From Bradyrhizobium sp. ORS 278 (GTDB taxonomy: Bacteria; Pseudomonadota; Alphaproteobacteria; Rhizobiales; Xanthobacteraceae), in NCBI RefSeq assembly GCF_000026145.1, contig NC_009445.1, forward strand, positions 3,534,001-3,598,000: a stretch of DNA of 64,000 bases, read 5' to 3'. Of this stretch, positions 44,602 to 52,341 are shown in pieces. How positions within the stretch are numbered: position 1 is the first letter of the stretch; each line of letters begins with the position of its first letter. The notes under the pieces are model-generated. The model was given only the letters and a program-made list of their open reading frames with translations, did no database searches and was not told where the DNA came from. The position numbers and the translations under genes are program-made.

Positions 44602-45882
44602 ATGATCACTGAGGACATCACGCAACGGATCGTCGACGCCGTCGACACCGGCTTCGGCCGCCAGCTCGAGACCACGAGGGACTTCGTTGCGATTCCTTCG
44701 ACCCGCGGTGCCGAAGGGCCGTGCCAGGACATGTTCGGCGATCTCCTGCGGGCGCGCGGCTACGAGGTCGACGACTGGCATATCGAGCTCGACGATCTCA
44801 AGGACATGCGCGGCTACGGCCCGATCGAGCACGACTTCTCGAAGGCGCGAAGCGTGGTTGGAACCTTCAGGCCCGCAACCTCCGCAGGACATTCGCTGAT
44901 CGTGCAAGGGCATTGCGACGTCGTGCCGGCGGGCCCGCTCGACATGTGGGAGACGCCGCCGTTCTCACCGGTCATCCGCGATGGCCGGATGTACGGCCGC
45001 GGCGCCTGCGACATGAAGTCCGGCACGATCGGCGCGCTCTATGCGCTCGATGCCATCAAGGCCGCGGGCTATACACCGACCGCGCGCATCCACCTCCAGT
45101 CCGTCATCGAAGAGGAAAGCACCGGCGTCGGCGCGTTGTCGACCTTGCAGCGCGGCTATCGCGCCGATGCCTGCTTCATCCCGGAACCGACCGGCGGCAA
45201 GATGGTGCGGTCGCAGGTCGGCGTGATCTGGTTCCGCATCAAGGTCCGCGGCTTTCCGGCGCATGTGTTCGAGGCCGGCATCGGCGCCAATGCGATCCAG
45301 GCGACCTATCATTTGATTCACGCGCTGGAGAAGCTGGAAGCGGACTGGAACGAGCGCGCGAAGAGCGACCGGCATTTCAAGACGCTCGATCACCCGATCA
45401 ACTTCAATCCGGGCATCATCAAGGGCGGCGACTGGGCCTCGAGCGTGCCGGCGTGGTGCGACGTCGATTGCCGAATTGCGATCCTGCCCGGTTGGTCGGT
45501 CAAGGACTGCCAGAACGAGATTCTCGCCTGCGTCGGCGCCGCCTCGCGTGACCATCGTTTCCTGTCCAACAATCCACCGGTGATCGAATGGTCCGGCTTC
45601 CTGTCGGAAGGTTATGAGCTGACCAACTCCGCCGAGCCGGAGGCTGCGTTCGGCAAGGCCTTCAATGCGGTGTATGGCGGCGCGGTGCAGGATCTCGTCT
45701 TCACCGCGCTGACCGATACGCGGTTCTACGGCCTCAACTACAACATCCCGAGCCTGTGTTTCGGGGCGACCGGTGCCGCGATGCACGGGTTCAACGAATA
45801 TGTCGAGCTGGACTCGCTGCGCCAAGTGACCAAGACCATGGCGCTGTTCATTGCTGAATGGTGCGGTGTCGAGAAGGCCTGA
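44602..45882 (+). CDS. M20-family deacylase (ArgE/DapE-like)
   Basis: This zinc-dependent amidohydrolase removes acyl groups from amino acids, or is a dipeptidase. Metal and catalytic motifs are SLIVQGHCDVVPAGPLDMWE (~93-112; His and Asp of motif 1), GRGACDMKSGTIGAL (bridging Asp) and QSVIEEESTGVGALS (Glu-Glu). A lid domain follows (~200-320). Length 426 aa. It sits alone, so acetylornithine deacetylase activity cannot be told from other acylase activity. Start: ATG at 44602, MITEDITQRIV. Confidence 0.88.
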   Translation: MITEDITQRIVDAVDTGFGRQLETTRDFVAIPSTRGAEGPCQDMFGDLLRARGYEVDDWHIELDDLKDMRGYGPIEHDFSKARSVVGTFRPATSAGHSLIVQGHCDVVPAGPLDMWETPPFSPVIRDGRMYGRGACDMKSGTIGALYALDAIKAAGYTPTARIHLQSVIEEESTGVGALSTLQRGYRADACFIPEPTGGKMVRSQVGVIWFRIKVRGFPAHVFEAGIGANAIQATYHLIHALEKLEADWNERAKSDRHFKTLDHPINFNPGIIKGGDWASSVPAWCDVDCRIAILPGWSVKDCQNEILACVGAASRDHRFLSNNPPVIEWSGFLSEGYELTNSAEPEAAFGKAFNAVYGGAVQDLVFTALTDTRFYGLNYNIPSLCFGATGAAMHGFNEYVELDSLRQVTKTMALFIAEWCGVEKA

Positions 45883-46002
45883 GCGGCGAGGATCGGACTG
45901 TGGGCGATGACCTCGCAGGTCATTGCCGTTGCTCCATCTCGCGTCCAGATGCGGGGCAGACACGCAGAAGACGTGTCGCCGGATGACAGGGAAGGGATCG
46001 CG

Positions 46003-46401
46003 ATGACGCCGCTCGAGAAGATCAACGCGCTGAAGTTGCCGTTTGCGGAGTTGAAAGGCGTGACCTTCACCGAGGCGAGTGCCGAACGCGTGGTGGCGCA
46101 GATGACGGTGCGGCCGGACCTGTGCACGCTGCACCACACGATCCACGGCGGCGCCGTGATGGCGCTGGCCGATTCGGTGGGCGCGGCTGCGACGGTGATC
46201 AACCTGCCGGAGGATGCGAAGGGCACAACGACCATCGAGAGCAAGACCAACTTCATCGGCGGCGCCAAGGAAGGAAGCGTCGTGACGGCGACCGCCACGC
46301 CGGTGCATCGCGGCCGCCGTACCCAGGTCTGGCAGACCCGCATCGAGACGGACGACGGTAAGCTGGTGGCGATCGTGATCCAGACCCAGCTCGTGCTGTG
46401 A
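46003..46401 (+). CDS. PaaI-type hotdog thioesterase
   Basis: This is a 132-residue hotdog-fold acyl-CoA thioesterase. The core reads CTLHHTIHGGAVMALADSVG (~40-59), holding the H-G-G-x-x-x-x-x-x-D active-site motif, followed by TIESKTNFIGGAKEGSVVTA. GGAAGGG lies just before the ATG at 46003. An earlier in-frame ATG (45907) would add a non-conserved 32-residue tail. The substrate is probably a short or aromatic acyl-CoA; no pathway partner is adjacent. Confidence 0.88.
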   Translation: MTPLEKINALKLPFAELKGVTFTEASAERVVAQMTVRPDLCTLHHTIHGGAVMALADSVGAAATVINLPEDAKGTTTIESKTNFIGGAKEGSVVTATATPVHRGRRTQVWQTRIETDDGKLVAIVIQTQLVL

Positions 46402-46561
46402 TGATTCGTACACACATGATTCATCAACTCACGCGGCCGGTGCATGGCGGCATGTTCTCCCCGTAGAGCCCGGGGCTTGCAATGGATGTTGCAATGCACA
46501 ATATACGACCTGTCTAGGGAAGACGTCTGTGCGGGAGGGCTTCGAAGAGGAGTCTTTGGCA

Positions 46562-47185
46562 GTGTCACAGGTAGATATCTTTCGTCCCCGGCCGGGCTTC
46601 GGCTATGTGCGGACGCTGAGCCAGCACGAGGAACTGCCGCTGCTGCGCGATCATCTGCTGCGGCTCGATCCCGAGAGCCGGCATGATCGTTTCAACGGTT
46701 TTCTCGATGACAGTTTCATCGAACGCTACGCGGCCCGCTGTGCGGCCGATGGCACGATCGTCGTCGCCTATATGGAAAACGGCATGGTGCGCGGCGCCGC
46801 CGAGCTGCATCCGCCGGAGCAGTCCGAGGATGGGCTGCCGGAGATTGCGTTCAGCGTCGAGTCCTGCGTACGCCGCCGTGGCGTCGGCAGTCTGCTGTTC
46901 GAACGCGTGATCTCGGAAGCGCGCTGGAAAGGCTATCGCGAACTGCGTGTGACGACGGGCTCGCAGAACCACGCGATGCGGGCGCTCGCGGCCAAGTTCG
47001 GCGCGCATCTGGCGTTCCGTCACGGCGAATCGACGGGAACGATCGATCTGAGCCGGCAGCCGCAGGACGAGCTGGCAAAGCTGGTCATCGACACGCCGAT
47101 CGCAGCGGCGCGGGCGTTCTTCAATCTGAACCGCGCCTGCTGGAAACTGATGACGCACATGTATGGCGACAAGCGCGCCGCCTGA
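46562..47185 (+). CDS. GNAT family N-acetyltransferase
   Basis: A GTG at 46562, nine bases after GAGGAG, gives a 207-residue protein (MSQVDIFRPRPGFGYVRTLS); an earlier GTG at 46529 is also in frame. The GNAT core reads GTIVVAYMENGMVRGAAELH, then IAFSVESCVRRRGVGSLLFE with the acetyl-CoA loop R-R-x-G-V-G, then LRVTTGSQNHAMRALAAKFG. The C-terminal ~45 residues are an extra helical tail. The substrate is unknown. A strong bidirectional terminator follows. Confidence 0.85.
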   Translation: MSQVDIFRPRPGFGYVRTLSQHEELPLLRDHLLRLDPESRHDRFNGFLDDSFIERYAARCAADGTIVVAYMENGMVRGAAELHPPEQSEDGLPEIAFSVESCVRRRGVGSLLFERVISEARWKGYRELRVTTGSQNHAMRALAAKFGAHLAFRHGESTGTIDLSRQPQDELAKLVIDTPIAAARAFFNLNRACWKLMTHMYGDKRAA

Positions 47186-47206
47186 GGTGCGCATCGTCCA
47201 TGGATC

Positions 47207-47247
47207 AAAAAAGGGCGCGACAGCGATCATCGCTGCCGCGCCTTTTT
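47207..47247. terminator. Bidirectional intrinsic terminator
   Basis: A run of A, then GGGCGCG-AC-AGCGAT-C-ATCGCT-GC-CGCGCC, then TTTTT form a long stem with A/T runs on both sides. It serves the acetyltransferase gene (plus) and the gene at 47284 (minus). Confidence 0.9.
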
Positions 47248-47283
47248 GTCGAAGAGCTCAGTGAGGCGAATGAGCGTCCGAGT

Positions 47284-47586
47284 TCAGGCCGTGCGCTTGT
47301 CGAAGTTGAAGCGGCGCACCGTGCGCCGCTCGACCACGACAGCGCGCTGCTGCGTGCCCTGGTCTGCCGTGATGACGCGGGTGTTGGTGCGCGCGGCGAC
47401 GCGGACGGCCTTCTTGACCTCCGGCAGCACCTGCTCAAGAGGCAGACCCATCAGGGCCGAGGCGATCTCCGCCTGGGCTTGAACATCGTCGGTGATGCCG
47501 GATGCCGCGAAGATCGCTTCCTCCAGAGTCGGGGGATCACGCCTGACGCGACGCGGACCGTACTTGGTGTTCCAATCTTCGCTCAT
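47284..47586 (-). CDS. Conserved-looking hypothetical protein, 100 aa
   Basis: The protein reads MSEDWNTKYGPRRVRRDPPT, then the acidic helical TLEEAIFAASGITDDVQAQA and EQVLPEVKKAVRVAARTNTR, and a basic tail. It is soluble with no known motif. An AT-rich block with TTGCAATGCAAC lies ~40-60 bases upstream and may hold its promoter. It ends into the shared terminator at 47207. Confidence 0.7.
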   Translation of the reverse strand: MSEDWNTKYGPRRVRRDPPTLEEAIFAASGITDDVQAQAEIASALMGLPLEQVLPEVKKAVRVAARTNTRVITADQGTQQRAVVVERRTVRRFNFDKRTA

Positions 47587-47663
47587 TTGGGCCTCGTGAA
47601 TCGTCCCGGATACCTAGAAGTAGAATTGTTGCATTGCAATATGAATTCCGCGTGGCAGGCCAG

Positions 47664-48410
47664 CTATGCATTCACCATGTCGCGATCCGGCAACGCTGCC
47701 GACGTCATGTGGATATCCTGAGGCCAGCGGCGCAAGGCCGCGTGCCCGGCTTTCGTCAGGACATAGACGCCGCGTTCGGCCCGGTCGAACCAACCATAGA
47801 CGTTGCGCTGCAGGATTTTCGGGGCATCCGGAATCTCCACGCGCAACTCGCGGACGCGCTTGGGCCCGCCAGAGAGCGCCGAAGCGCAGGCGAGCGCCTG
47901 CTGCCGGTAGGCCGTCATGATCGGTGCCCGCGTCGAGCCGCCGGCTGCCGGGTCGCCCTTGCGCTTCTGGTGCTCGATCACGAGGCGCGATCGCTTCTTC
48001 GGATTCTTGCGCGGCGCCGTCGTGGGCGGCGGCACCAGCACCTCGACCTGTCCTGACGAGGTGACGCCCAGCATGCCGAAGCCGAGCCGGCGGCAGAGAT
48101 TACGGTAGCGCGCGTCGCTCTCGCGACCTTTGCCGCGGGCCGAGAGGCTGGCCGCGACCCAGACTTCGTCACAAGCTCCGGCGCGATCGACGGCCTGCAG
48201 CAGCAGTTCGAGATTGAAGGCCTGTTTCAGCTCGCAAATGACGACAATCGGCGGATCATCGCCCTTCAGCGCCACCACGTCGCAGCCGCCGACCTCGCCC
48301 TTGGCCGAGAAGCCGAGCTGTTCGAGGAAGCGTTTCACGGGAAGGTAGAGCGCGGTTTCCAAGGGCCGTCCATCGTTGCGACTCAGGCAGGCGAGTCTAG
48401 CCTGATGCAC
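47664..48410 (-). CDS. DUF2161-like putative PD-(D/E)XK phosphodiesterase
   Basis: Residues ~15-105 look like a PD-(D/E)XK core: ALYLPVKRFLEQLGFSAKGE, then GCDVVALKGDDPPIVVICEL with the metal Asp, then ELKQAF (E-x-K), as in DUF2161 proteins. The middle is basic and linker-like (PRKNPKKRSRLVIEHQKRK). The C-terminal ~70 residues (RELRVEIPDAPKILQRNVYG) resemble a winged-helix segment. At 248 aa it could be a nuclease acting in DNA repair or defence, but no partner gene is adjacent. The exact start is uncertain. Confidence 0.75.
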   Translation of the reverse strand: MHQARLACLSRNDGRPLETALYLPVKRFLEQLGFSAKGEVGGCDVVALKGDDPPIVVICELKQAFNLELLLQAVDRAGACDEVWVAASLSARGKGRESDARYRNLCRRLGFGMLGVTSSGQVEVLVPPPTTAPRKNPKKRSRLVIEHQKRKGDPAAGGSTRAPIMTAYRQQALACASALSGGPKRVRELRVEIPDAPKILQRNVYGWFDRAERGVYVLTKAGHAALRRWPQDIHMTSAALPDRDMVNA

Positions 48411-48453
48411 CGCACGATGTCAGCGCCAACTCGGCTCGTGAGCGATCACGCTG

Positions 48454-49134
48454 CTACATGCGGCCGACCACCGGTATCAAGGCGCCGGTCACGCCGCTCG
48501 CGGCCTCGCTGGCAAGAAACAGGATCACCTCGGCAAGTTCTTGCGGTGTCACCCATTTGTCAAAGTCAGCCTTCGGCATGCTGGCGCGGTTGGCGGGCGT
48601 GTCGATGGTGGAGGGCAGCACCGCGTTGACAGTGATCTTGCCTTTCCATTCCGCCGCCAGCGCTTCGGTGAGCCGATGCACGCCCGACTTCGACGCGGCA
48701 TAGGGGCCCATGCCGGCGCCGGCCTGCAGCGCGCCCATTGCGCCGATATTGACGATGCGGCCGGTGCTTGAGCGAACCAGATGCGGGATCGCGGCGCGAG
48801 AAGCGTGCAGTGCCGTCATCAGATTGCGCGCATGCATCTTCTCCCAGACGCTGTCGTCGCCGTCGGCGGTCTGCTCGAAGGCAAAAGCGCCTGCAATGTT
48901 GATGAGCGCGTCCAGCGTGCCGAAATGCGCGGCCACCGAGTCGATCGCGACCTTGGCCTGCTCGGGATCGGAAAGATCGACGCCGCCGAGCTCGATGCGG
49001 TCGTCACTGGCGGGGATTTCAGCCTGGGCGTGATCAATGCCGGCAACATGCGCGCCACGCGCCAGCGCAAGATCGGCAACGCTGCGCCCGAGCGCTCCCT
49101 GCGCCCCTGTAATGACAATCACCGCTCCGTTCAT
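48454..49134 (-). CDS. Short-chain dehydrogenase/reductase (SDR)
   Basis: This is a Rossmann-fold oxidoreductase: VIVITGAQGALGRSVADLAL (~6-25) with T-G-x-x-x-G-x-G, ALINIAGAF (N-x-A-G), GRIVNIGAM with Gly at the usual catalytic Ser neighbourhood, and MGPYAASKSGVHRLTEALAA supplying Y-x-x-x-K. Length 226 aa from the ATG at 49134. The substrate is unknown. It is divergent from the SGNH hydrolase gene. Confidence 0.9.
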   Translation of the reverse strand: MNGAVIVITGAQGALGRSVADLALARGAHVAGIDHAQAEIPASDDRIELGGVDLSDPEQAKVAIDSVAAHFGTLDALINIAGAFAFEQTADGDDSVWEKMHARNLMTALHASRAAIPHLVRSSTGRIVNIGAMGALQAGAGMGPYAASKSGVHRLTEALAAEWKGKITVNAVLPSTIDTPANRASMPKADFDKWVTPQELAEVILFLASEAASGVTGALIPVVGRM

Positions 49135-49265
49135 TCCGTCCCCGGTCCCCGTTCGCACGCCCCGCAGCGCCGTCCGTTATACTATGGCCAAGCGGGCGAG
49201 TTGCAATGGCTACGCGGCTGCTGCATTGATTTGCAATCAGACAGCGTGGTTCGCCCGAGGTGACC

Positions 49266-49967
49266 ATGACCACGACAAACTTTGGCGATTTTCCCGATAT
49301 TTTCGCTTCGCTTCCTCATCCGCTGCGCCATTTCCGCCAAAGCCTGACGGCCCAGCGCAAGACGCGCGTGGTCGCGCTCGGCTCATCCTCGACCGCAGGC
49401 ACCAACGATATCGTGGCGTTTCCGGCGCGGCTCGAGCAGAAGCTGCGCAAGGCCAATTTTGGCCGCCTCATCGATGTGCTCAATCGCGGCATCGGCGGCC
49501 AGGAGGCTCCGGAGGAACTATCCCGGTTCGAACCCGACGTCCTCGCGGAGCATCCGTCGCTGGTGATATGGCAAGTCGGCACCAACGCCGTCTACCGCTA
49601 CGAGACGACCAGCTTCGACGAGGTGGAAACGGCTCTTCGCGTCGGCCTCGGCTGGCTCGCGAGACTCGAGGTCGACGTCATCGTCATGGACCTGCAATAC
49701 ACCTTTGCCGTCGTCGACAAGTCGGATCGCTTGGCGCAGGCTTCCGAGATGCAGCGGCGGATCGCGAAGGTCGCCTCCGACGCGGGCGTCAACCAGTTCA
49801 GACGCTGGGACCTGATGAAGAGCTGGTGCGACGCAGGCGTTCCGCTGTCGGCTCTCGACGATGGGCACGACCAGCGTCTTCACATGAGCGAATGCGCGAC
49901 CGCAATGGTCAGCGAGGTTTTGGTGAGGGCCATGATGGCCGATGCGACGCGGCCGGCAGATCGATAA
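49266..49967 (+). CDS. SGNH/GDSL-type hydrolase
   Basis: The blocks are VVALGSSSTAGTNDI (block I, nucleophile Ser after G), VLNRGIGGQEAPEE (block II Gly), VIWQVGTNAVY (block III G-x-N), and DDGHDQRLHMSECA (block V D-x-x-H, here with D-x-x-L-H spacing to check). It is an esterase or lipase-like hydrolase acting on small esters or glycans. No signal peptide is present, so it is cytosolic. ATG 49266 follows GAGGTG. Length 233 aa. Confidence 0.85.
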   Translation: MTTTNFGDFPDIFASLPHPLRHFRQSLTAQRKTRVVALGSSSTAGTNDIVAFPARLEQKLRKANFGRLIDVLNRGIGGQEAPEELSRFEPDVLAEHPSLVIWQVGTNAVYRYETTSFDEVETALRVGLGWLARLEVDVIVMDLQYTFAVVDKSDRLAQASEMQRRIAKVASDAGVNQFRRWDLMKSWCDAGVPLSALDDGHDQRLHMSECATAMVSEVLVRAMMADATRPADR

Positions 49968-50051
49968 AATTTGCCGGAGTTTCGTAAGCTGATCGCCAGC
50001 GTGACGGGGTAGCGTTCTCCTGTGCCGCTTGTTGGGCGTTGGAGCTTTGTC

Positions 50052-50270
50052 ATGATGAGACATCTGCCGGATCATGGTTTGCCGCTGGTGCAGCTGAAAG
50101 AGCAGCGGCGGGATCTCGTGGTTGCCTTGCAGAATCGTTCGGGTCCGGTGAGCGGCTGGGAGCTGATGCAGATTGCGGCCGTGCAGCAGGCGATCTCCGC
50201 GTTCGAGGAGGTGATCGCCGATCTCGATGCGCTGGAAGCGGCCGAAAGCGCCGACATCGAAGCGGCTTGA
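50052..50270 (+). CDS. Small helical protein, 72 aa
   Basis: The ATG at 50052 with GGAG upstream gives MMRHLPDHGLPLVQLKEQRR, then two predicted helices (SGWELMQIAAVQQAISAFEE, VIADLDALEAAESADIEAA). It is soluble and acidic at the C-terminus. No family was recognised. It converges with the damaged phosphatase gene. Confidence 0.6.
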   Translation: MMRHLPDHGLPLVQLKEQRRDLVVALQNRSGPVSGWELMQIAAVQQAISAFEEVIADLDALEAAESADIEAA

Positions 50271-50350
50271 TCTGAAATCGCCAAGATGTTGCGATCATCC
50301 TGATCGCGCGAGGTACGACGTGCGTTGCTCGATCGCAACGCTCACGCATC

Positions 50351-51104
50351 TCACCCGGTGAGATAGCGCTGTTTCAGGGCTTCGCGCGCGGCGCCGTCGA
50401 CACCGAGACCGTCGCGCAGATAGGCTTCGAGATCTCCATAATCCTGGCGAATCGTGTCGAGGGCCGCAGCCAGGAACGAGGCCTGCACGGTCCCGATCGC
50501 CTCGAGCACGTCTCGCGGAAGCTCGGGATGTGCGGCTGCGTCACGCCGGAAGTATTGGTTGGTGAGCAGGTAGTCTTCCATGATGATGTCGTCGTCCACA
50601 TCCAGCGCGACGAGGACGAGCGCGCAGGCGACGCCAGTGCGGTCCTTGCCGGCCGTGCAATGGATCACCAGCGGCGCGTGATCCCCGGTCAGATGGTCGA
50701 ACAGCGCGCGAAAGCGCGGCGTCTGCCGACGAATGTAGTTGCGATAGGATTCGCGCATCAGCTCCAGCGCATGGTCCGCCGTCAGTTGTCCCGCGGCCCA
50801 TCGCTCCCGCAAGGCCGGTACGACGCTCGGTTCGATCGGCAGGGAGTGAACCCTGATCTCGGCAATCGCGCAGAGACCGGCGGTCCGTTCCTCATCTTCG
50901 CGGAAATCGAACGCGGTGCGGACACCGAGTTTGCGGACGGTCGCGACATCCGCTTCGGTCAGGCGGCCGAGATGGTTGGACCGAAAGATCTGCCGCCAAC
51001 ACGTGACGCCCGTCGCGGCTGGGATATCCGCCTAGATCCCTGAAGTTGCTGGCGCCTTCTAGGCCGAGGTGACGGGCAGGTTGCGGAGGCAGCGTGCTGG
51101 ACAT
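50351..51104 (-). pseudogene. Tyrosine-protein phosphatase gene with a frameshift
   Basis: An ATG at 51104 starts a normal N-terminus (LGLEGASNFRDLGGYPSRDG), but that frame runs into a stop at 50892. From about 51000 the next frame carries the expected continuation (WRQIFRSNHLGRLTEADVAT, then VRTAFDFREDEERTAGLC) through the active-site P-loop VIHCTAGKDRTGVAC to the stop at 50351. One indel near the GTGTTGG at ~50996-51002 therefore breaks an otherwise intact ~250-residue phosphatase of the Y_phosphatase3/LipA type. It is either a true pseudogene or a sequence error. The C-terminal part alone contains the catalytic Cys. Confidence 0.8.
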
Positions 51105-51214
51105 CAGCGGAATGTACGTCAGCAGGGGGAGTGTGTGAAACGCCTCAGTGGCACTTTCCTGGTCTGCCTCAGCGTTATAAGGACCGGGCGGGGGATACGA
51201 TTCAGCGGATCTCG

Positions 51215-51508
51215 ATGCTGGCCATGGCGGCCATGACATGTGCAGGCGGAGTATTTGGCGCGATCGATGTTGGCCGCGCGCAATCTGTCACCAGCTATCG
51301 CTGCGCGGACGGTACCCGCTTTATGTGGGCTTCTATCCCCAGGATTCCCGCGGCTTCATGCAGATCGACGGGTGGTGAGGTGGTTCTGGCACGTCGATTT
51401 GCGGTGTCAGGCCCTCGCTATTCCGGGGCTGGCGTGACGCTGACGATCGGCAACGACGGTCGAACCCGGGTTCGTCATGCCCGGCGCCCGACGAGCATCT
51501 GCGAATAG
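51215..51508 (+). CDS. MliC-like lysozyme inhibitor domain protein, with an internally shifted segment
   Basis: A signal peptide (LAMAAMTCAGGVFGAIDVGR, ending AQS) is followed by VTSYRCADGTRF, the MliC opening. The end VVLARRFAVSGPRYSGAGVT through DGRTRVRHARRP is also family-like. Between them (~51323-51371) the frame gives nonsense (MWASIPRIPAASCRSTG), whereas the shifted frame reads YVGFYPQDSRGFMQIDG, the expected sequence. The net frame is restored. MliC-type proteins block host or protist c-type lysozymes in the envelope. Length 97 aa from 51215. Confidence 0.65.
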   Translation: MLAMAAMTCAGGVFGAIDVGRAQSVTSYRCADGTRFMWASIPRIPAASCRSTGGEVVLARRFAVSGPRYSGAGVTLTIGNDGRTRVRHARRPTSICE

Positions 51509-51536
51509 GCAGAGCGAAGGACCGCTCAGAAAGCAA

Positions 51537-51566
51537 AAGGGCCGGAACCTCATCGGTCCGACCCTT
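51537..51566 (-). terminator. Possible terminator of the DUF2735 gene
   Basis: On the minus strand AAGGG-T-CGGACC...GGTTCCG-G-CCCTT is followed by TTGC. The stem is bulged and the T-run short. It would end the gene at 51607. Confidence 0.45.
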
Positions 51567-51606
51567 CAGCAGCAGCGCGCTACGTTCATCATCAGACTTG
51601 TCGACA

Positions 51607-51798
51607 TCAGCGGTCCCACGCCGGCTTGGCTTCCTGGATCGCCTCGTCGTGATACCAGCTGCCGCTGTAGATGGCAGGCTGCAAGGACGGCGCAATCTGC
51701 CGCGCAGACGCTTCGCCGCGACGAGGCGCGAGGCCGGCGCGCCCGCCGCGCGGGAATTGATAGATCCTCGCGGATCCCTCTTTCACATTCGTGTCCAT
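51607..51798 (-). CDS. DUF2735 family small protein
   Basis: The 63-residue protein starts MDTNVKEGSARIYQFPRGGR. The A-x-I-Y-Q-F-P-x-G-G-R-A-G signature is that of DUF2735, small rhizobial proteins of unknown role. AAGGAGAG sits five bases before the ATG at 51798. It is soluble and basic-to-neutral. In several rhizobia such genes lie close to the glutamine synthetase gene glnII (from memory), which fits the position here, about 540 bases from glnII. Confidence 0.82.
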   Translation of the reverse strand: MDTNVKEGSARIYQFPRGGRAGLAPRRGEASARQIAPSLQPAIYSGSWYHDEAIQEAKPAWDR

Positions 51799-52238
51799 CG
51801 AACTCTCCTTTCGTCGAACCACAACCCATGGTGCGCCCGACTCGTTCTCGTGTGGTTACCAGCTTTGATATCGGCGGCTGCCTCCAGCAATGCAATATGA
51901 TCAAAACGAAATCACAAACTGCTTGTTTTGAAGGCAAATGTGGATCTGCACCCAACGAAGCAACGTGCAGGTGACTAACGCTTGGGCCCGATCAAAGGTT
52001 GCGAAGCGAACCCCGGAAGCTTTTCGAAAATGTCCGGGAACTGCCGTCGACTTGTTCGCCCGCTTTTGCGCGGCGCCGCAAATGCCAAGGAATCAAGCGG
52101 GTTTTGAGCGCGGCGTGCGCGACGCCATGCGTCCCGTGCAATCCCGGGCGCGCTGCTTTGCCGCACCTCCGTACCCCACGAGTTCCATCCTTTCGCTCCC
52201 GGTTATGCACAATCAGCTGCGGCGGGACGTCGCGGAGT
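51799..52238. other. Intergenic region between DUF2735 and glnII
   Basis: These 440 bases, ending at the sigma-54-like box, hold no convincing gene. An AT-rich part (51885-51935, with GCAATGCAATATGATCAAAA) is the likely DUF2735 promoter. An inverted repeat CTGCAC-N13-GTGCAG at 51946-51970 could bind a regulator, but it is not the standard NtrC spacing. Confidence 0.4.
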
Positions 52239-52255
52239 TTGGCACGTTCCATGCT
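52239..52255 (+). promoter_or_regulatory. Sigma-54 promoter (-24/-12) of glnII
   Basis: TTGGCACG-TTCC-ATGCT matches the sigma-54 consensus TTGGCACG-N4-TTGCT with one mismatch in the -12 element (A for T). It is 87 bases upstream of the glnII ATG. glnII in rhizobia is known to be under NtrC and RpoN control. Confidence 0.75.
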
Positions 52256-52341
52256 TAAGAGAGCGCTGGCCGATCGTGGCCGGGTAAGCGGGGAGCCTTC
52301 GATTGCTGGGCTCCCACCTTTCGATAAGACAGAGAGGCTCA

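Noticed and set aside
49223..49240. An FNR/FixK-type box (TTGATTTGCAATCAG)
   Set aside because: The half-sites are separated by five bases instead of four and the right half ends in G, so it does not match the consensus.
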